Shown here piece by piece: positions 55,451 through 64,000 of a stretch of DNA of 64,000 nucleotides (positions are counted from its first letter, which is position 1; every line of letters starts with the position of its first letter). Position numbers and translations under genes: made by a program. Origin of the DNA: a bacterium SCSIO 12696 (lineage in GTDB: Bacteria; Pseudomonadota; Gammaproteobacteria; Pseudomonadales; Porticoccaceae); NCBI GenBank assembly GCA_024397955.1, contig CP073744.1:682001-746000 (forward strand), read 5' to 3'. The notes under the pieces were generated by a model. It did not search any database, was not told where the DNA came from, and was given only the letters and a program-made list of their open reading frames with translations.

Positions 55451-56584
55451 ATGTCAACAGCTTTGATTCTCTCTGGAGGAGGTGCCCGCGGCGCCTACCA
55501 AGTGGGCGTACTCAAAGCGTTGTCGGATATCTTGCCTCGGGATACCTATAACCCGTTTCCCATTATTTCTGGAACCTCCACTGGTGGTATTAATGCGTTG
55601 GCCCTTGCCGGTCGCCCGGGCCACTTCCGCTTGCGGATGCGCAAACTGGAGTATATCTGGCGCAGCATTTCACCAGACAAGGTGTACCGCTCAGACGCCA
55701 TCGGCGTACTCAAAAATACCATTAAGGTGATGGTGTCGTTTTTCCACAGCGGTTACCCGTTTGGCTGCCCGGTGGCGCTGTTTGACAACTCCCCACTCAA
55801 AGAACTGCTGCAGCAAACCGTTCGCTTTCGCCATATCGATGAAGCCATTGCCAGTGGCGAGCTGCAAGCGCTTTGCATTACCTGTATGAGCTACACCACT
55901 GGCCAATCGGTCGCTTTTTTTCAGGGCTCCAGCCACCACGAACCCTGGGAGCGCTCCAGACGCGTCGGTGTAAGAACCGGTTTGACCGTGGATCACCTAA
56001 TGGCATCTGCCGCCATTCCCGCGCTGTTCCCTGCCAAGCAAATCGGCGATCACTATTACGGGGATGGCGCCATTCGCCAATTAAAACCATTGAGCTCGGC
56101 ACTGCAGCTGGGAGCAAGAAAACTGTTTGTGGTCGGCGTCAGTGACAACCCACGCCACAAGCCCGACATGACCAAACCGGACCACCCACCTTCCATAGCC
56201 CAGATTGTCAGCCATATGTTCAACAGTGCTTTCATCGATTCCATGGAAGCAGACCTGGAAACCCTGCACAGTATTAACCGTTTGGTGGAAGTGTTTGATA
56301 AAGAAGAGCGCAGCGATCTGGGCATTGATGACATGCGCCCCATTGATGCTCTGCTGGTCACTCCCTCTCAACCCATCGATGTTATCGCCACCGAGTATCT
56401 GAACAACCTGCCTACCAGCCTCAAACTTTTTATGCGCGCTATAGGTGCTACCGCCCAAGGCGGCGGTGCCAGTACTGCCAGTTTTCTGTTATTCGAAAAA
56501 GAGTTTTGCACTCGCTTGCTGAATATGGGCTATCGAGACGCCATGGAACAGGAAAAGGAAATTCGCGCGTTTTTTGAATGCTAA
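55451..56584 (+). CDS. Patatin-like phospholipase
   Basis: 377 residues. The oxyanion loop GGGARG (9-14), nucleophile GTSTGG with Ser43 and the catalytic DGA in YYGDGAIRQL define a patatin Ser-Asp dyad hydrolase. ATG 55451 gives the normal N-terminus; 12 upstream codons open only from a TTG. No signal peptide, so probably cytosolic or peripheral. The C-terminal 120 residues (with IDSMEADLETLHSINRLVEVF) match patatin proteins found beside fatty-acid and lipid genes. Lipid substrate unknown. Confidence 0.88.
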   Translation: MSTALILSGGGARGAYQVGVLKALSDILPRDTYNPFPIISGTSTGGINALALAGRPGHFRLRMRKLEYIWRSISPDKVYRSDAIGVLKNTIKVMVSFFHSGYPFGCPVALFDNSPLKELLQQTVRFRHIDEAIASGELQALCITCMSYTTGQSVAFFQGSSHHEPWERSRRVGVRTGLTVDHLMASAAIPALFPAKQIGDHYYGDGAIRQLKPLSSALQLGARKLFVVGVSDNPRHKPDMTKPDHPPSIAQIVSHMFNSAFIDSMEADLETLHSINRLVEVFDKEERSDLGIDDMRPIDALLVTPSQPIDVIATEYLNNLPTSLKLFMRAIGATAQGGGASTASFLLFEKEFCTRLLNMGYRDAMEQEKEIRAFFEC

Positions 56585-56591
56585 AAATTGG

Positions 56592-57107
56592 CTATTGCCT
56601 GATCACATACTTCACCAGATCAAACCCCTCGTAATCCATACGGCCGTCGTATTCCAGGCCGCTTTTTTCAAGCACGCGAATTGAGCCAATATTTTCTTCC
56701 AGGGCCAAACCAATGATGCATTCCAGACCCAAGCTGTTAAGCCCATACTGAACACAGGCCCGAGAGGCCTCGGTACCCAGGCCATTGCCCCAAAAGCGTT
56801 TAAAAAATCGGTAACCCACGTCCACTTGGTCAAGGTCATCGAGATATTTGAGCCCGCACCAACCAATCACTTTTTGGCTGTCTTTCAACACACAAGCCCA
56901 GCGACCATAACCGTATTGACGATAGTCACGCATAGGTCGTTCACGGAGAACTTGCAGCGCTTGCTCCGGTGTTTTGAAACAGTCTTCACCGGTGTATTTC
57001 ATTACCTCAGGGTCGCTGTTGAGTTCAAAAAACCAACCCTGATCCTGCTCATCCATTTCACACAGCCACAGGCGTTCGGTCTCTATAACCGGTTTTTCGC
57101 AATTCAT
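56592..57107 (-). CDS. GNAT acetyltransferase, RimJ/RimL type
   Basis: About 171 residues: TERLWLCEMDEQDQGWFFEL at the start, VIGWCGLKYLDDLDQVDVGY in the core and the acetyl-CoA segment FWGNGLGTEASRA. Enzymes of this group acetylate N-terminal residues of proteins or small molecules. ATG 57107 overlaps the DUF2288 stop as ATGA, so the frame's earlier codons are not used. Substrate unknown. Confidence 0.86.
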   Translation of the reverse strand: MNCEKPVIETERLWLCEMDEQDQGWFFELNSDPEVMKYTGEDCFKTPEQALQVLRERPMRDYRQYGYGRWACVLKDSQKVIGWCGLKYLDDLDQVDVGYRFFKRFWGNGLGTEASRACVQYGLNSLGLECIIGLALEENIGSIRVLEKSGLEYDGRMDYEGFDLVKYVIRQ

Positions 57108-57439
57108 TGTTTCACCATCGGTTGTTGCACCAATACCCAGGGCTTCACCACACAACTCCACAGCAGAGCATCGCCATCAAACCATTGCTGAGCCTGAGCG
57201 TCACTGACCTGCCCCAACTGACCCGCATCCATCCACTGTTTGATCTGGGCACTGTTATCCTGAGAAATTTGCAACGCCACTTCCGTCAAATCCAACTCTG
57301 GCGCCGCCGCAATTACCGAGCCTGCAGCAAAAAACCGCTGTAACTCGTGCCAGCGAACCTGTGCAGTTTCCAGGTTAAGTTTGGCTTTGAGCACGTCTGG
57401 ATCGCGCTCCGCCTGGATCATTTTTTGAACATCATCCAT
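57104..57439 (-). CDS. DUF2288 protein
   Basis: 111 residues matching DUF2288 closely: LNLETAQVRWHELQRFFAAG, LDLTEVALQISQDN and the ending WSCVVKPWVLVQQ. A small, helical, cytosolic protein of unknown role, common in gammaproteobacteria and cyanobacteria. It overlaps both neighbours (GIY-YIG gene upstream by 8 nt, GNAT downstream by 4 nt), forming a tight three-gene unit. Confidence 0.85.
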   Translation of the reverse strand: MDDVQKMIQAERDPDVLKAKLNLETAQVRWHELQRFFAAGSVIAAAPELDLTEVALQISQDNSAQIKQWMDAGQLGQVSDAQAQQWFDGDALLWSCVVKPWVLVQQPMVKQ

Positions 57440-57707
57440 CGTCTTTTGTCTCCGACAATTCGCTGTCGATCACCAATTGTTCTTTTTTCGCTTTCGGCAA
57501 CTTTTTGATGGCGGCTTCCAGGCGCAAGGCCTTGGATTGACTCTCTACCGACTGTTGATACACCAGCTGCAGCGGGCCTTTGCCCCGCAAGGCCCGAGCG
57601 CCCTTACCGCTGCGATGCTCGCTAAGGCGCCGCTGCACATCCGTACTGATGCCGGTGTACAAGGCTCCGGAGCCGGTGCGGATCATGTACACAAACCAGC
57701 TGGACAC
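57432..57707 (-). CDS. yhbQ: GIY-YIG nuclease-like protein (YhbQ/UPF0213)
   Basis: About 91 residues with WFVYMIRTGSGALYTGIS, the GIY-YIG motif in its Y-M/Y-T-G form, the arginine in QRRLSEHRSGKGARALRG and a conserved glutamate in LRLEAAIKKL. GTG 57707 is preferred because GAGGG lies 7 nt before it and it gives the family's usual size; an ATG at 57815 would add 36 residues. YhbQ-like proteins have weak DNA nuclease activity with unclear cellular role. Confidence 0.82.
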   Translation of the reverse strand: MSSWFVYMIRTGSGALYTGISTDVQRRLSEHRSGKGARALRGKGPLQLVYQQSVESQSKALRLEAAIKKLPKAKKEQLVIDSELSETKDDG

Positions 57708-57852
57708 ATCAGCACCCTCAATTACGCCAATTTCAACCTCGCCAAAAGGCGAATCATACCCCATTCCTGCCGTCACCAAACTGACATAAAACTGAGACAA
57801 CCCTGTAATCACCAACCACTAACTTGGCGAAAACTCAGTAATAGGCTGACTT

Positions 57853-59553
57853 ATGCTCGACGTGGACAACTTGGTACAGCAGCACTGCCCAAAGGCGGTT
57901 GAGGACAAGCCGTTGATTGCTCGTCCGCTGACAAAAGTGCTCCGCCTGCTGTTTCACGAAAAGGATTTTAAGCAATTTGAGCAGGATTATCCGCACCTGG
58001 AAGGCTTTGACTTTGTCGAGCAGTGCTTGGCGCACTTTGGCTTTAGCTATCGGGTAAGGGATAACGAACGGGAATCCATTCCCAACACTGGCCGCGCGGT
58101 GATTATTGCCAATCACCCCATCGGTTCGCTGGACGGATTGGCACTGCTAAAGATGGTGCGGGAAATACGCCCTGACGTAAAAGTAGTAGCCAATGAATTA
58201 TTGGCCACCATTAAACCGCTTAAGTCCTTGTTGTTGGCCAATCCGTCAAATCGCACAGACTTGGCTGAAGTGCGCCAGCAACTGGAAGACGAAGGTGCCC
58301 TGATCGTCTTCCCCGCCAACGATGTGTCCCGCCCAAGCATCAAAGGTGTACGGGACAAAAAATGGGATTCTACGTTTTTGCGCCTGGCCAGCAGCACTAA
58401 ATCACCGGTGTTGCCGGTGTTTGTCGACGGTAGAAACTCCGCGTTTTTCTACGCACTCAGCTTTATGGCTCGCCCGGTATCTACCCTGTGGCGGGTGCGG
58501 GAAATGTTTCGTCACGCCAGCAGTTGTATCGATATACGCATAGGCGCTCCGGTCAGCTACGACAGCTATCAGCAAGTAGCGGTACCCATTCGCGAAAAAG
58601 TACGCCTGTTCAAGCACCACCTTTACCGTATTGGTAAAGGCAAGCGAGGTTTCTTTAGTACCGAGGTGGCGATTTCTCACCCGGAAAATCGCGCATTGCT
58701 CAAAGAGGAAATTGAGCAGTGTAAGCGGCTGGGCGAAACCGCCGACGGCAAGCAAATTTACCTGTATTACTACAAACCCAATTCAAGCATCATGCGGGAA
58801 ATCGGCCGCCTGCGAGAAATTGCATTTCGTGCGGTGGGTGAAGGTTCTGGAGGCCGCAGGGACAACGACTTATACGATCAGCATTACATGCACTTGCTGC
58901 TGTGGGATCCACTGGAGCTGGAAATCGCCGGAGCCTATCGCTTCTGCGATGCCTCGGAATCCATAGATACCATGGGCCAGGACAAGCTCTACTCCGCATC
59001 CTTGTTTAATTACAACAAAGCCATGAAGCCCTATTTCGAGCGAGGCCTGGAGCTGGGCCGCAGTTTTGTGCAACCCAAATACTGGGGTAAGCGTAGCCTG
59101 GAATACCTGTGGTATGGCATTGGCGCCTTTCTGCGTGAGAACCCCAACTATCGCTACCTGTTCGGCCCTGTAACACTGAGCGACACCTATTCCGAGCACG
59201 CCAAAGACATGATTGTGCACTTTTACAGCAAGCACTTTCCGGCGCTGCAACCACTGGCTGACTGCCAGATGCCCTACACCATTGCCAGCGACAAACAACA
59301 GCAATTGAATCAGCAATTCCCTGGCAAGGACTACCGAGAAGAGTTTGTTTCACTCAAGGGCCAGCTCAGTCATATGAACTGCAGCGTACCCACCCTGTAC
59401 AAGCAATACACCGAGATTTGCGAGCCCAATGGCGTGCAATTCGCCGGTTTTAATATCGACCCGGATTTTAAAAATGCCATCGACGGCTTGATCGTGGTGG
59501 ATTTGGCAAACCTGAAGCCCAACCGCCGGGAGCGCTACCTGGGTATTAAATAA
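57853..59553 (+). CDS. olsF: OlsF-like bifunctional acyltransferase
   Basis: 566 residues in two parts. Residues 1 to about 270 are a PlsC-like acyltransferase with the catalytic NHPIGSLDG (His88, Asp94) and FPANDVSRP. From about 300 a GNAT/OlsB-like N-acyltransferase domain follows, with EIAGAYRFCDA, ELGRSFVQPKYWG and YLFGPVTLS. This order matches OlsF of Serratia and Flavobacterium, one protein that N-acylates ornithine and then O-acylates it to make ornithine lipid, normally done by OlsB plus OlsA. The ribosome-binding site is weak. A terminator follows the gene. Confidence 0.8.
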   Translation: MLDVDNLVQQHCPKAVEDKPLIARPLTKVLRLLFHEKDFKQFEQDYPHLEGFDFVEQCLAHFGFSYRVRDNERESIPNTGRAVIIANHPIGSLDGLALLKMVREIRPDVKVVANELLATIKPLKSLLLANPSNRTDLAEVRQQLEDEGALIVFPANDVSRPSIKGVRDKKWDSTFLRLASSTKSPVLPVFVDGRNSAFFYALSFMARPVSTLWRVREMFRHASSCIDIRIGAPVSYDSYQQVAVPIREKVRLFKHHLYRIGKGKRGFFSTEVAISHPENRALLKEEIEQCKRLGETADGKQIYLYYYKPNSSIMREIGRLREIAFRAVGEGSGGRRDNDLYDQHYMHLLLWDPLELEIAGAYRFCDASESIDTMGQDKLYSASLFNYNKAMKPYFERGLELGRSFVQPKYWGKRSLEYLWYGIGAFLRENPNYRYLFGPVTLSDTYSEHAKDMIVHFYSKHFPALQPLADCQMPYTIASDKQQQLNQQFPGKDYREEFVSLKGQLSHMNCSVPTLYKQYTEICEPNGVQFAGFNIDPDFKNAIDGLIVVDLANLKPNRRERYLGIK

Positions 59554-59605
59554 AGCGCTTCGCTGGCCAGACCAACGAATTTACCCCCTCGCGACAGTGA
59601 GTTTG

Positions 59606-59632
59606 CCCTCTGGAAACAGAGGGTATTTTTTT
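59606..59632 (+). terminator. Rho-independent terminator after olsF
   Basis: CCCTCTG-gaaa-CAGAGGG stem with a GAAA tetraloop, then TATTTTTTT. Lies 53 nt past the olsF stop and may also serve the convergent slyX gene. Confidence 0.85.
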
Positions 59633-59661
59633 ATCTTCAAAAAATGTTTCACACACCAGAC

Positions 59662-59877
59662 TCAGTAATGAGGCGGCGGCGGTTCTTCACCGCCTTGACC
59701 ACTACTGGCACCCAGTTCGGCTGCATTAAAACGCTCAATCAGTGTTTCACAGGCCAGTTGCAGCTGATCCAGCTGATCCTGCTGCTTACACACCACCTGA
59801 TTGAGTGCTTGTATGGTGTCTTCCTGATAAGCCAGCTTGGTTTCCAATTCAACAATGCGGTCGTTTTCAATGGGCAT
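59662..59877 (-). CDS. slyX: SlyX family protein
   Basis: 71 residues: an N-terminal coiled coil of about 50 residues (RIVELETKLAYQEDTIQALN) and the characteristic PPPPHY end. Matches SlyX in length and layout. The molecular role is unknown. GGAAAC precedes the ATG. Convergent with olsF across the terminator. Confidence 0.88.
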   Translation of the reverse strand: MPIENDRIVELETKLAYQEDTIQALNQVVCKQQDQLDQLQLACETLIERFNAAELGASSGQGGEEPPPPHY

Positions 59878-60048
59878 TTGCGATGTTTCCTATATTTTGG
59901 GGCCGGATCATACCCCAATTCCCGATACCATAGTCGAGCCGCTAAAATCGCCACTCCGCAGCCGTCGAAACAGTGTATAAGCGCAGTATTTTCACTTACT
60001 ATCTGCACCCTCCCTCACACATAACTAAAACAGGGCCGAAAACACACC

Positions 60049-61236
60049 ATGAGCATTTCCTTTTCCGTAGAAAACCCAACTGTTTGTGTTATCGGTGGTG
60101 GCAATGCAGCCCACGTACTGGCGGCGCTGCTGCCCTCTCGCAATATTTCCACTCGGGTACTGGCTACCTTTGGCGACGAGGCCAACAGAATGGCCGCTGG
60201 CGTTGCCGAGCAAGGCCATCTGATTGCCGAATTTGCTGCGCACAACGCGGTTGCCGGCACTATTACCGGTACCCCAGAACAGATTTCCGCTGATGCCGCA
60301 GAGGTGATTCCCGGCAGCGACGTACTGTTATTGCCACTGCCGTCTTTCGCCTACGCCAGCGTGCTGGAAACCATCAAACCGTATCTGAAGCCCGGGATGG
60401 CCATTGGCGTCACACCCGGCCAGGGTGGCTTTGACTGGGTAGCACGGGAAGTGTTGGGTGATTTGGTGGACCAATTGGTGCTGTTTGCCATTCTGCCTAT
60501 GCCCTTTAACTGCCGTATCACCGATTACGGCAAGCGTGTGGAAGTCCAGGAATTCAAACACAACTACCGGGTGGGCGTGTTACCCATCAGCGCGACCGAC
60601 AGCATTATCCGGCTCAACGAAAAACTGTTTGGCCATACAGAAAGCTGCGGCCATTTTCTCAGCTCTACCCTGTACCCCGTTAATGCCATCCTTCATCCTT
60701 CCCGGCTTTACACACTCTGCAAAGACTGGACACCAGGGCAGGTATTGCCGGAAAACCCGCTGTTCTACGAAGGCATGACCAGCGAAGCCGCCGCCATGAT
60801 GAACGCGTTGAATGCAGACCTTATGGCTATCGGCAATGCGCTTGAGGCTGCGGGTAAGGAATCCATTAAAGTGCCCCACATCTACGACTTCCTGACCCGT
60901 TACGTGTACGAAGACAACTCACCAGACCTGGCCACCTTCTTCCGCACCAGCCCCGCCTACAAAGGCTTTCGCTGCCCCTTTAAAGAAGTAGACGGCGGCT
61001 GGGAGCCAGACTTTGGCAACCGCTACTTTAGCGAAGACATTCCACTGGGCTTGTGTGTTTACAAAGGTGTCGCCGACCTGGCCGGTGTTGAAACCCCGGC
61101 AATCGACACCGTGGTTACCTGGGCCCAACAGCATATGAGTAAGGAATATATAGTGGATGGCAAACTGTGCGGCCGGGATATCGATGAAACCCATGCACCG
61201 CAGCGGTTTGGGATTACTTGTATAGAGCAGCTTTAG
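60049..61236 (+). CDS. Opine (octopine/nopaline-type) dehydrogenase-like protein
   Basis: 395 residues. An N-terminal NAD(P) Rossmann motif VIGGGNAAH (residues 14-22) and, in the helical C-terminal domain, the catalytic-histidine stretch NAILHPSRLY identify the octopine dehydrogenase fold. Such enzymes reductively couple an amino acid with a keto acid. The usual GGGNGAH is GGGNAAH here. Opine-type metallophore synthases (CntM/NosA-like) share the general scheme, but no nicotianamine-synthase-like partner or exporter is adjacent, so the product is unknown. It stands alone, ending 18 nt before a repeat cluster. Confidence 0.78.
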   Translation: MSISFSVENPTVCVIGGGNAAHVLAALLPSRNISTRVLATFGDEANRMAAGVAEQGHLIAEFAAHNAVAGTITGTPEQISADAAEVIPGSDVLLLPLPSFAYASVLETIKPYLKPGMAIGVTPGQGGFDWVAREVLGDLVDQLVLFAILPMPFNCRITDYGKRVEVQEFKHNYRVGVLPISATDSIIRLNEKLFGHTESCGHFLSSTLYPVNAILHPSRLYTLCKDWTPGQVLPENPLFYEGMTSEAAAMMNALNADLMAIGNALEAAGKESIKVPHIYDFLTRYVYEDNSPDLATFFRTSPAYKGFRCPFKEVDGGWEPDFGNRYFSEDIPLGLCVYKGVADLAGVETPAIDTVVTWAQQHMSKEYIVDGKLCGRDIDETHAPQRFGITCIEQL

Positions 61237-61254
61237 CCAGGCTAATTTTGCTTG

Positions 61255-61530
61255 TGCGCTGCGCTCGGCAACGCCAAGGGGGAGAAAACAACGCACGAAC
61301 CAAGCTTCGGAGTGATAATAATCCCCTTCGACCTTGCCGAGTGACGGAGGTGACATAGGGTGAAACGGACAGGACGTCCGTTTCAGTGCAGCGGGTACAG
61401 GAAGTACCCTCTGCACGACCCGGCGATGGCAGCGAAAGAACGAGGGAACCCCGCAGGGGCAAGGGTGACTGGGGCGTGCTTTCTTTGCTTATCTTTCTTT
61501 GCACGAGCAAAGAAAGTCACTCGCCCAGCA
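61255..61530. repeat. Cluster of hairpin repeats upstream of mfd
   Basis: At least three strong stems follow one another: GAAACGGAC/GTCCGTTTC (61362-61384), GTGCAG-GGGTAC/GTACCC-CTGCAC (61386-61416) and CTTTCTTTGC-acga-GCAAAGAAAG (61493-61516). The sequence resembles a mosaic intergenic repeat seen in many gammaproteobacterial genomes. Several short open frames on both strands here are artefacts of the repeat. It fills most of the 458-bp gap. Confidence 0.75.
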
Positions 61531-61694
61531 GGGCGAAACCTAAAAATAAGATTTATGCAGAAAACAACAACAAAGTAAAAGCCGCCATATTGCCGCGCCA
61601 CTGCGCTCTTCGTAATAACAAGATTCCACTTCTAACCCAACACTCACCCCGCTAAAATAGCGCCCCCAACGCACCTGCCAGAAGTAAAAGTCCA

Positions 61695-64000
61695 TGCCGT
61701 TACTGCATCCACCCGAACCCCCTGCCGCTGGCCAAAAACATCGCTGGGGAGGATTACAGGGCGCTGGTCAGGCATTGGCTATTAGCGAAGCAGCACAGCA
61801 GTTTGATGGCCTGACGTTGGTGATTACCGACGCCGCCAAAGCAGCGGCGCAGTTGGAGACGGAGCTGTCGTTCTTTAACGGCGAGCTGCCAGTGCTGCAC
61901 TTCCCTGACTGGGAAACTCTACCCTACGACCTGTTTTCTCCCCACCAGGATATTGTCTCCGAGCGATTGCGCTGCCTGCATCGTCTGCCTCAGGTAAATA
62001 AGGGCATTTTGATCGTACCCGCCTCCACCCTGATGCATCGGCTGGCACCGCCGTCATTTATCGGTGGCCATTCTTTTGTGTACAAAGCCGGTGATACCGT
62101 GGATGTGGACCACTTGCGGGAACAGCTGCAACAGGCGGGTTACCAGTGTGTGGATACCGTCTACGAACACGGCGAATACGCAGTGCGAGGCGCGTTGGTG
62201 GATATCTTCCCAATGGGCTCTAAACATCCCTTTCGTCTTGACCTGTTCGACGACGAAATCGAATCCCTGCGCAGTTTCGACCCGGAAAGCCAGCGCACCA
62301 TCGACCAACTGGACGCCATCGACCTGCTGCCCGCCAAAGAAGTGCCGCTGGATAAAACCGGCATCCGTCGTTTTCAGGACAACTGGCACAGCCGCTTTGA
62401 GGTCAACCCACGCAACTCCACCTTGTATCAGGACATCAGCAACGGCGTTGCTTCCCAAGGTATCGAGTACTTTTTGCCTTTGTTTTTCGAGCAATGTGCC
62501 ACCCTGTTCGACTACCTGCCCGGCGACACCCAGGTATTTACCAGTGGCAACCTGGAAGCCTCCACAGAACAATTTTGGCAAGAGGCCAGCGGCCGTTTTG
62601 AAGAATACGGCGTGGATCGGGAGCGGCCTCTGCTGCCGCCAGCCGAAGTATTTGTGCCCGTCAACGAACTGTTTGCCACACTCAAGCAATGGCCGCGAAT
62701 AAATATCGGCAGCAGCAAACAATCCGGCACTGGCGCCAGCAATTTTGCCGTAATGAACGCCCCCGAAGTGGCAGTGGATTCCCGCGCCAGTAATCCGTTA
62801 TTGGCCCTTGAAAGCCACCTGTTGGAACAGCCAGAACAGCGAATCCTTTACTGCGCCGAATCCGCTGGCCGCCGGGAAACCCTGTTGGAGCTGCTGGAAA
62901 CCATTCGCCAGCAGCCGGTGGAAGTTGCTAGCTGGCGAGAGTTCCTCGATAGCAGCCATTCCAGTGCTATTACCATAGCCCCACTGGATCGCGGCCTTTC
63001 AATTAAAGCGCCCTCTATCTGCTTAATCAGCGAAGGCGACCTGTTCGGCCAGCAGGTGATGCAGCGCCGTCGCCGCTCCCGCACCCAGGATCAGGCAGAC
63101 AACGTCATCAAAAACCTCACCGAGCTGCGCGAAGGCGCGCCGGTGGTGCATATCGATCACGGCGTAGGTCGCTACCGGGGTTTGCAGACCATCGGCGTCA
63201 ACGATGAGATGCAGGAATTTCTGACCCTGGAATACGCCGACGACACCAAGCTCTATGTGCCGGTGTCGTCCCTGCACTTGATCAGCCGCTACAGTGGCTC
63301 GGAAGAAGACACGGCACCCCTGCATCGCTTAGGCAGCGAAAGCTGGCAAAAAGCCAAAGACAAGGCCGCCAAAGAAATTCGCGATACCGCCGCCGAGCTT
63401 TTGCAAGTGTACGCCCAACGAGCTGCCCGCCAGGGCTTTAGCTTTAGCGACCCACAGCAGGATTACCTGGCCTTTAGCCGCGACTTCCCCTTTGAAGAAA
63501 CGCCAGACCAGCAAGACGCTATCGACGCGGTGAAAAAAGACCTACTGGCAGAACAACCCATGGATCGCCTGGTGTGCGGCGATGTGGGTTTTGGCAAAAC
63601 CGAGGTAGCCATGCGCGCCGCTTTTATTGCGGTGAGCAATAGCAAACAAGTCATCATATTGGTACCCACCACCCTACTGGCCCAGCAGCACTACGAAAAC
63701 TTTAAAGACCGCTTCGCCAACTGGCCGGTGACCGTGGAAGTGCTGTCCCGCTTCCGCACCGCCAAAGAACAGGATTCAGTGATCCAGCGCGCCGCTGAGG
63801 GCAATGTAGACATTTTGATTGGCACTCACAAACTGCTGAACAGCAGCATCAAATACAAAAACCTGGGGCTGCTCATCATCGACGAAGAACACCGCTTTGG
63901 GGTGCGTCAGAAAGAAGCTGTCAAAGCCCTGCGCGCCGAGGTGGATATTCTGACCATGACTGCAACGCCGATTCCCCGCACATTGAATATGGCCTTTGGC
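61695..64000 (+). CDS. mfd: Transcription-repair coupling factor Mfd (N-terminal 768 residues)
   Basis: The frame runs off the right edge. It opens PLLHPPEPPAAGQKHRWGGL, then the UvrB-homology region (LPVLHFPDWETLPYD, YEHGEYAVRGALVDIFP), a degenerate D3 region, the RNA-polymerase-interacting domain (VVHIDHGVGRYRGL, LYVPVSSLHLISRY) near residues 475-540, and the translocase with Walker A GDVGFGKTEVAMRA, DEEHRFGV and TATPIPRTL. Mfd displaces stalled RNA polymerase and recruits UvrA. No Shine-Dalgarno stronger than GAAGTAAAAG is seen before ATG 61695. Confidence 0.95.

Noticed and set aside
61360..61655. Several overlapping short frames upstream of mfd
   Set aside because: They fall in a cluster of strong hairpins typical of intergenic repeats, on both strands, with no family resemblance.

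Overview
The window looks like chromosomal DNA of a marine, polysaccharide-oriented gammaproteobacterium, probably near Cellvibrionales or Alteromonadales. This is inferred from an alginate-type exopolysaccharide locus, an argininosuccinate lyase fused to an acetyltransferase, an H-NOX nitric-oxide module, an OlsF-like ornithine-lipid synthase and many short dispersed palindromic elements. No rRNA, tRNA or CRISPR array was recognised. Both edges cut genes: an RTX-type protein on the left and mfd on the right.

1-9.7 kb: an alginate-like polymer locus in two divergent arms. The minus arm is alg44 (PilZ) - alg8 - RTX calcium-binding protein. The plus arm is algI - algJ - algF - short algX - outer-membrane barrel. 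The shared intergenic region carries a GG-N10-GC sigma-54-type promoter facing each arm. A 140-bp repeat lies between algF and algX, and a 100-bp palindromic element lies inside the barrel gene, before its signal peptide.

9.8-16 kb: a membrane-anchored hypothetical, a DUF2235 hydrolase, and a nitric-oxide signalling set. That set is H-NOX, its histidine kinase, a sigma-54 activator-type response regulator and a response regulator with a degenerate HD-GYP domain, matching the Hno network known from Shewanella and Vibrio.

16-26.8 kb: a DUF3592 protein, an SLC13-type transporter, and an arginine cluster of argA, argH fused to a GNAT domain, argG, argB and argC (minus) with argE (plus). Repeat elements sit in nearly every gap of the minus-strand arg block.

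26.9-46.3 kb: an accessory island. It holds a giant secreted SpvB/TcB/Rhs protein with 11 FN3-like domains, broken by two one-base deletions in G tracts; its C-terminal JAB-like (DUF4329) tip with a lipoprotein immunity candidate; a 5'-truncated second rhs copy with a different, zincin-like tip and its own exported immunity candidate; IS3 debris; and a truncated alkB. An intact alkB lies beyond the giant gene, so the layout resembles a tandem duplication that later decayed. Tip and immunity modules are visibly AT-richer than the rhs core. A small XRE regulator with a clear operator stands at the island edge.

46.3-64 kb: core envelope and housekeeping genes: murB, LMW phosphatase, kdsB, lpxK, msbA, exbD, exbB, comEC, a patatin phospholipase, a GNAT, DUF2288, a GIY-YIG protein, olsF, slyX, an opine dehydrogenase-like gene, a cluster of hairpin repeats, and mfd.
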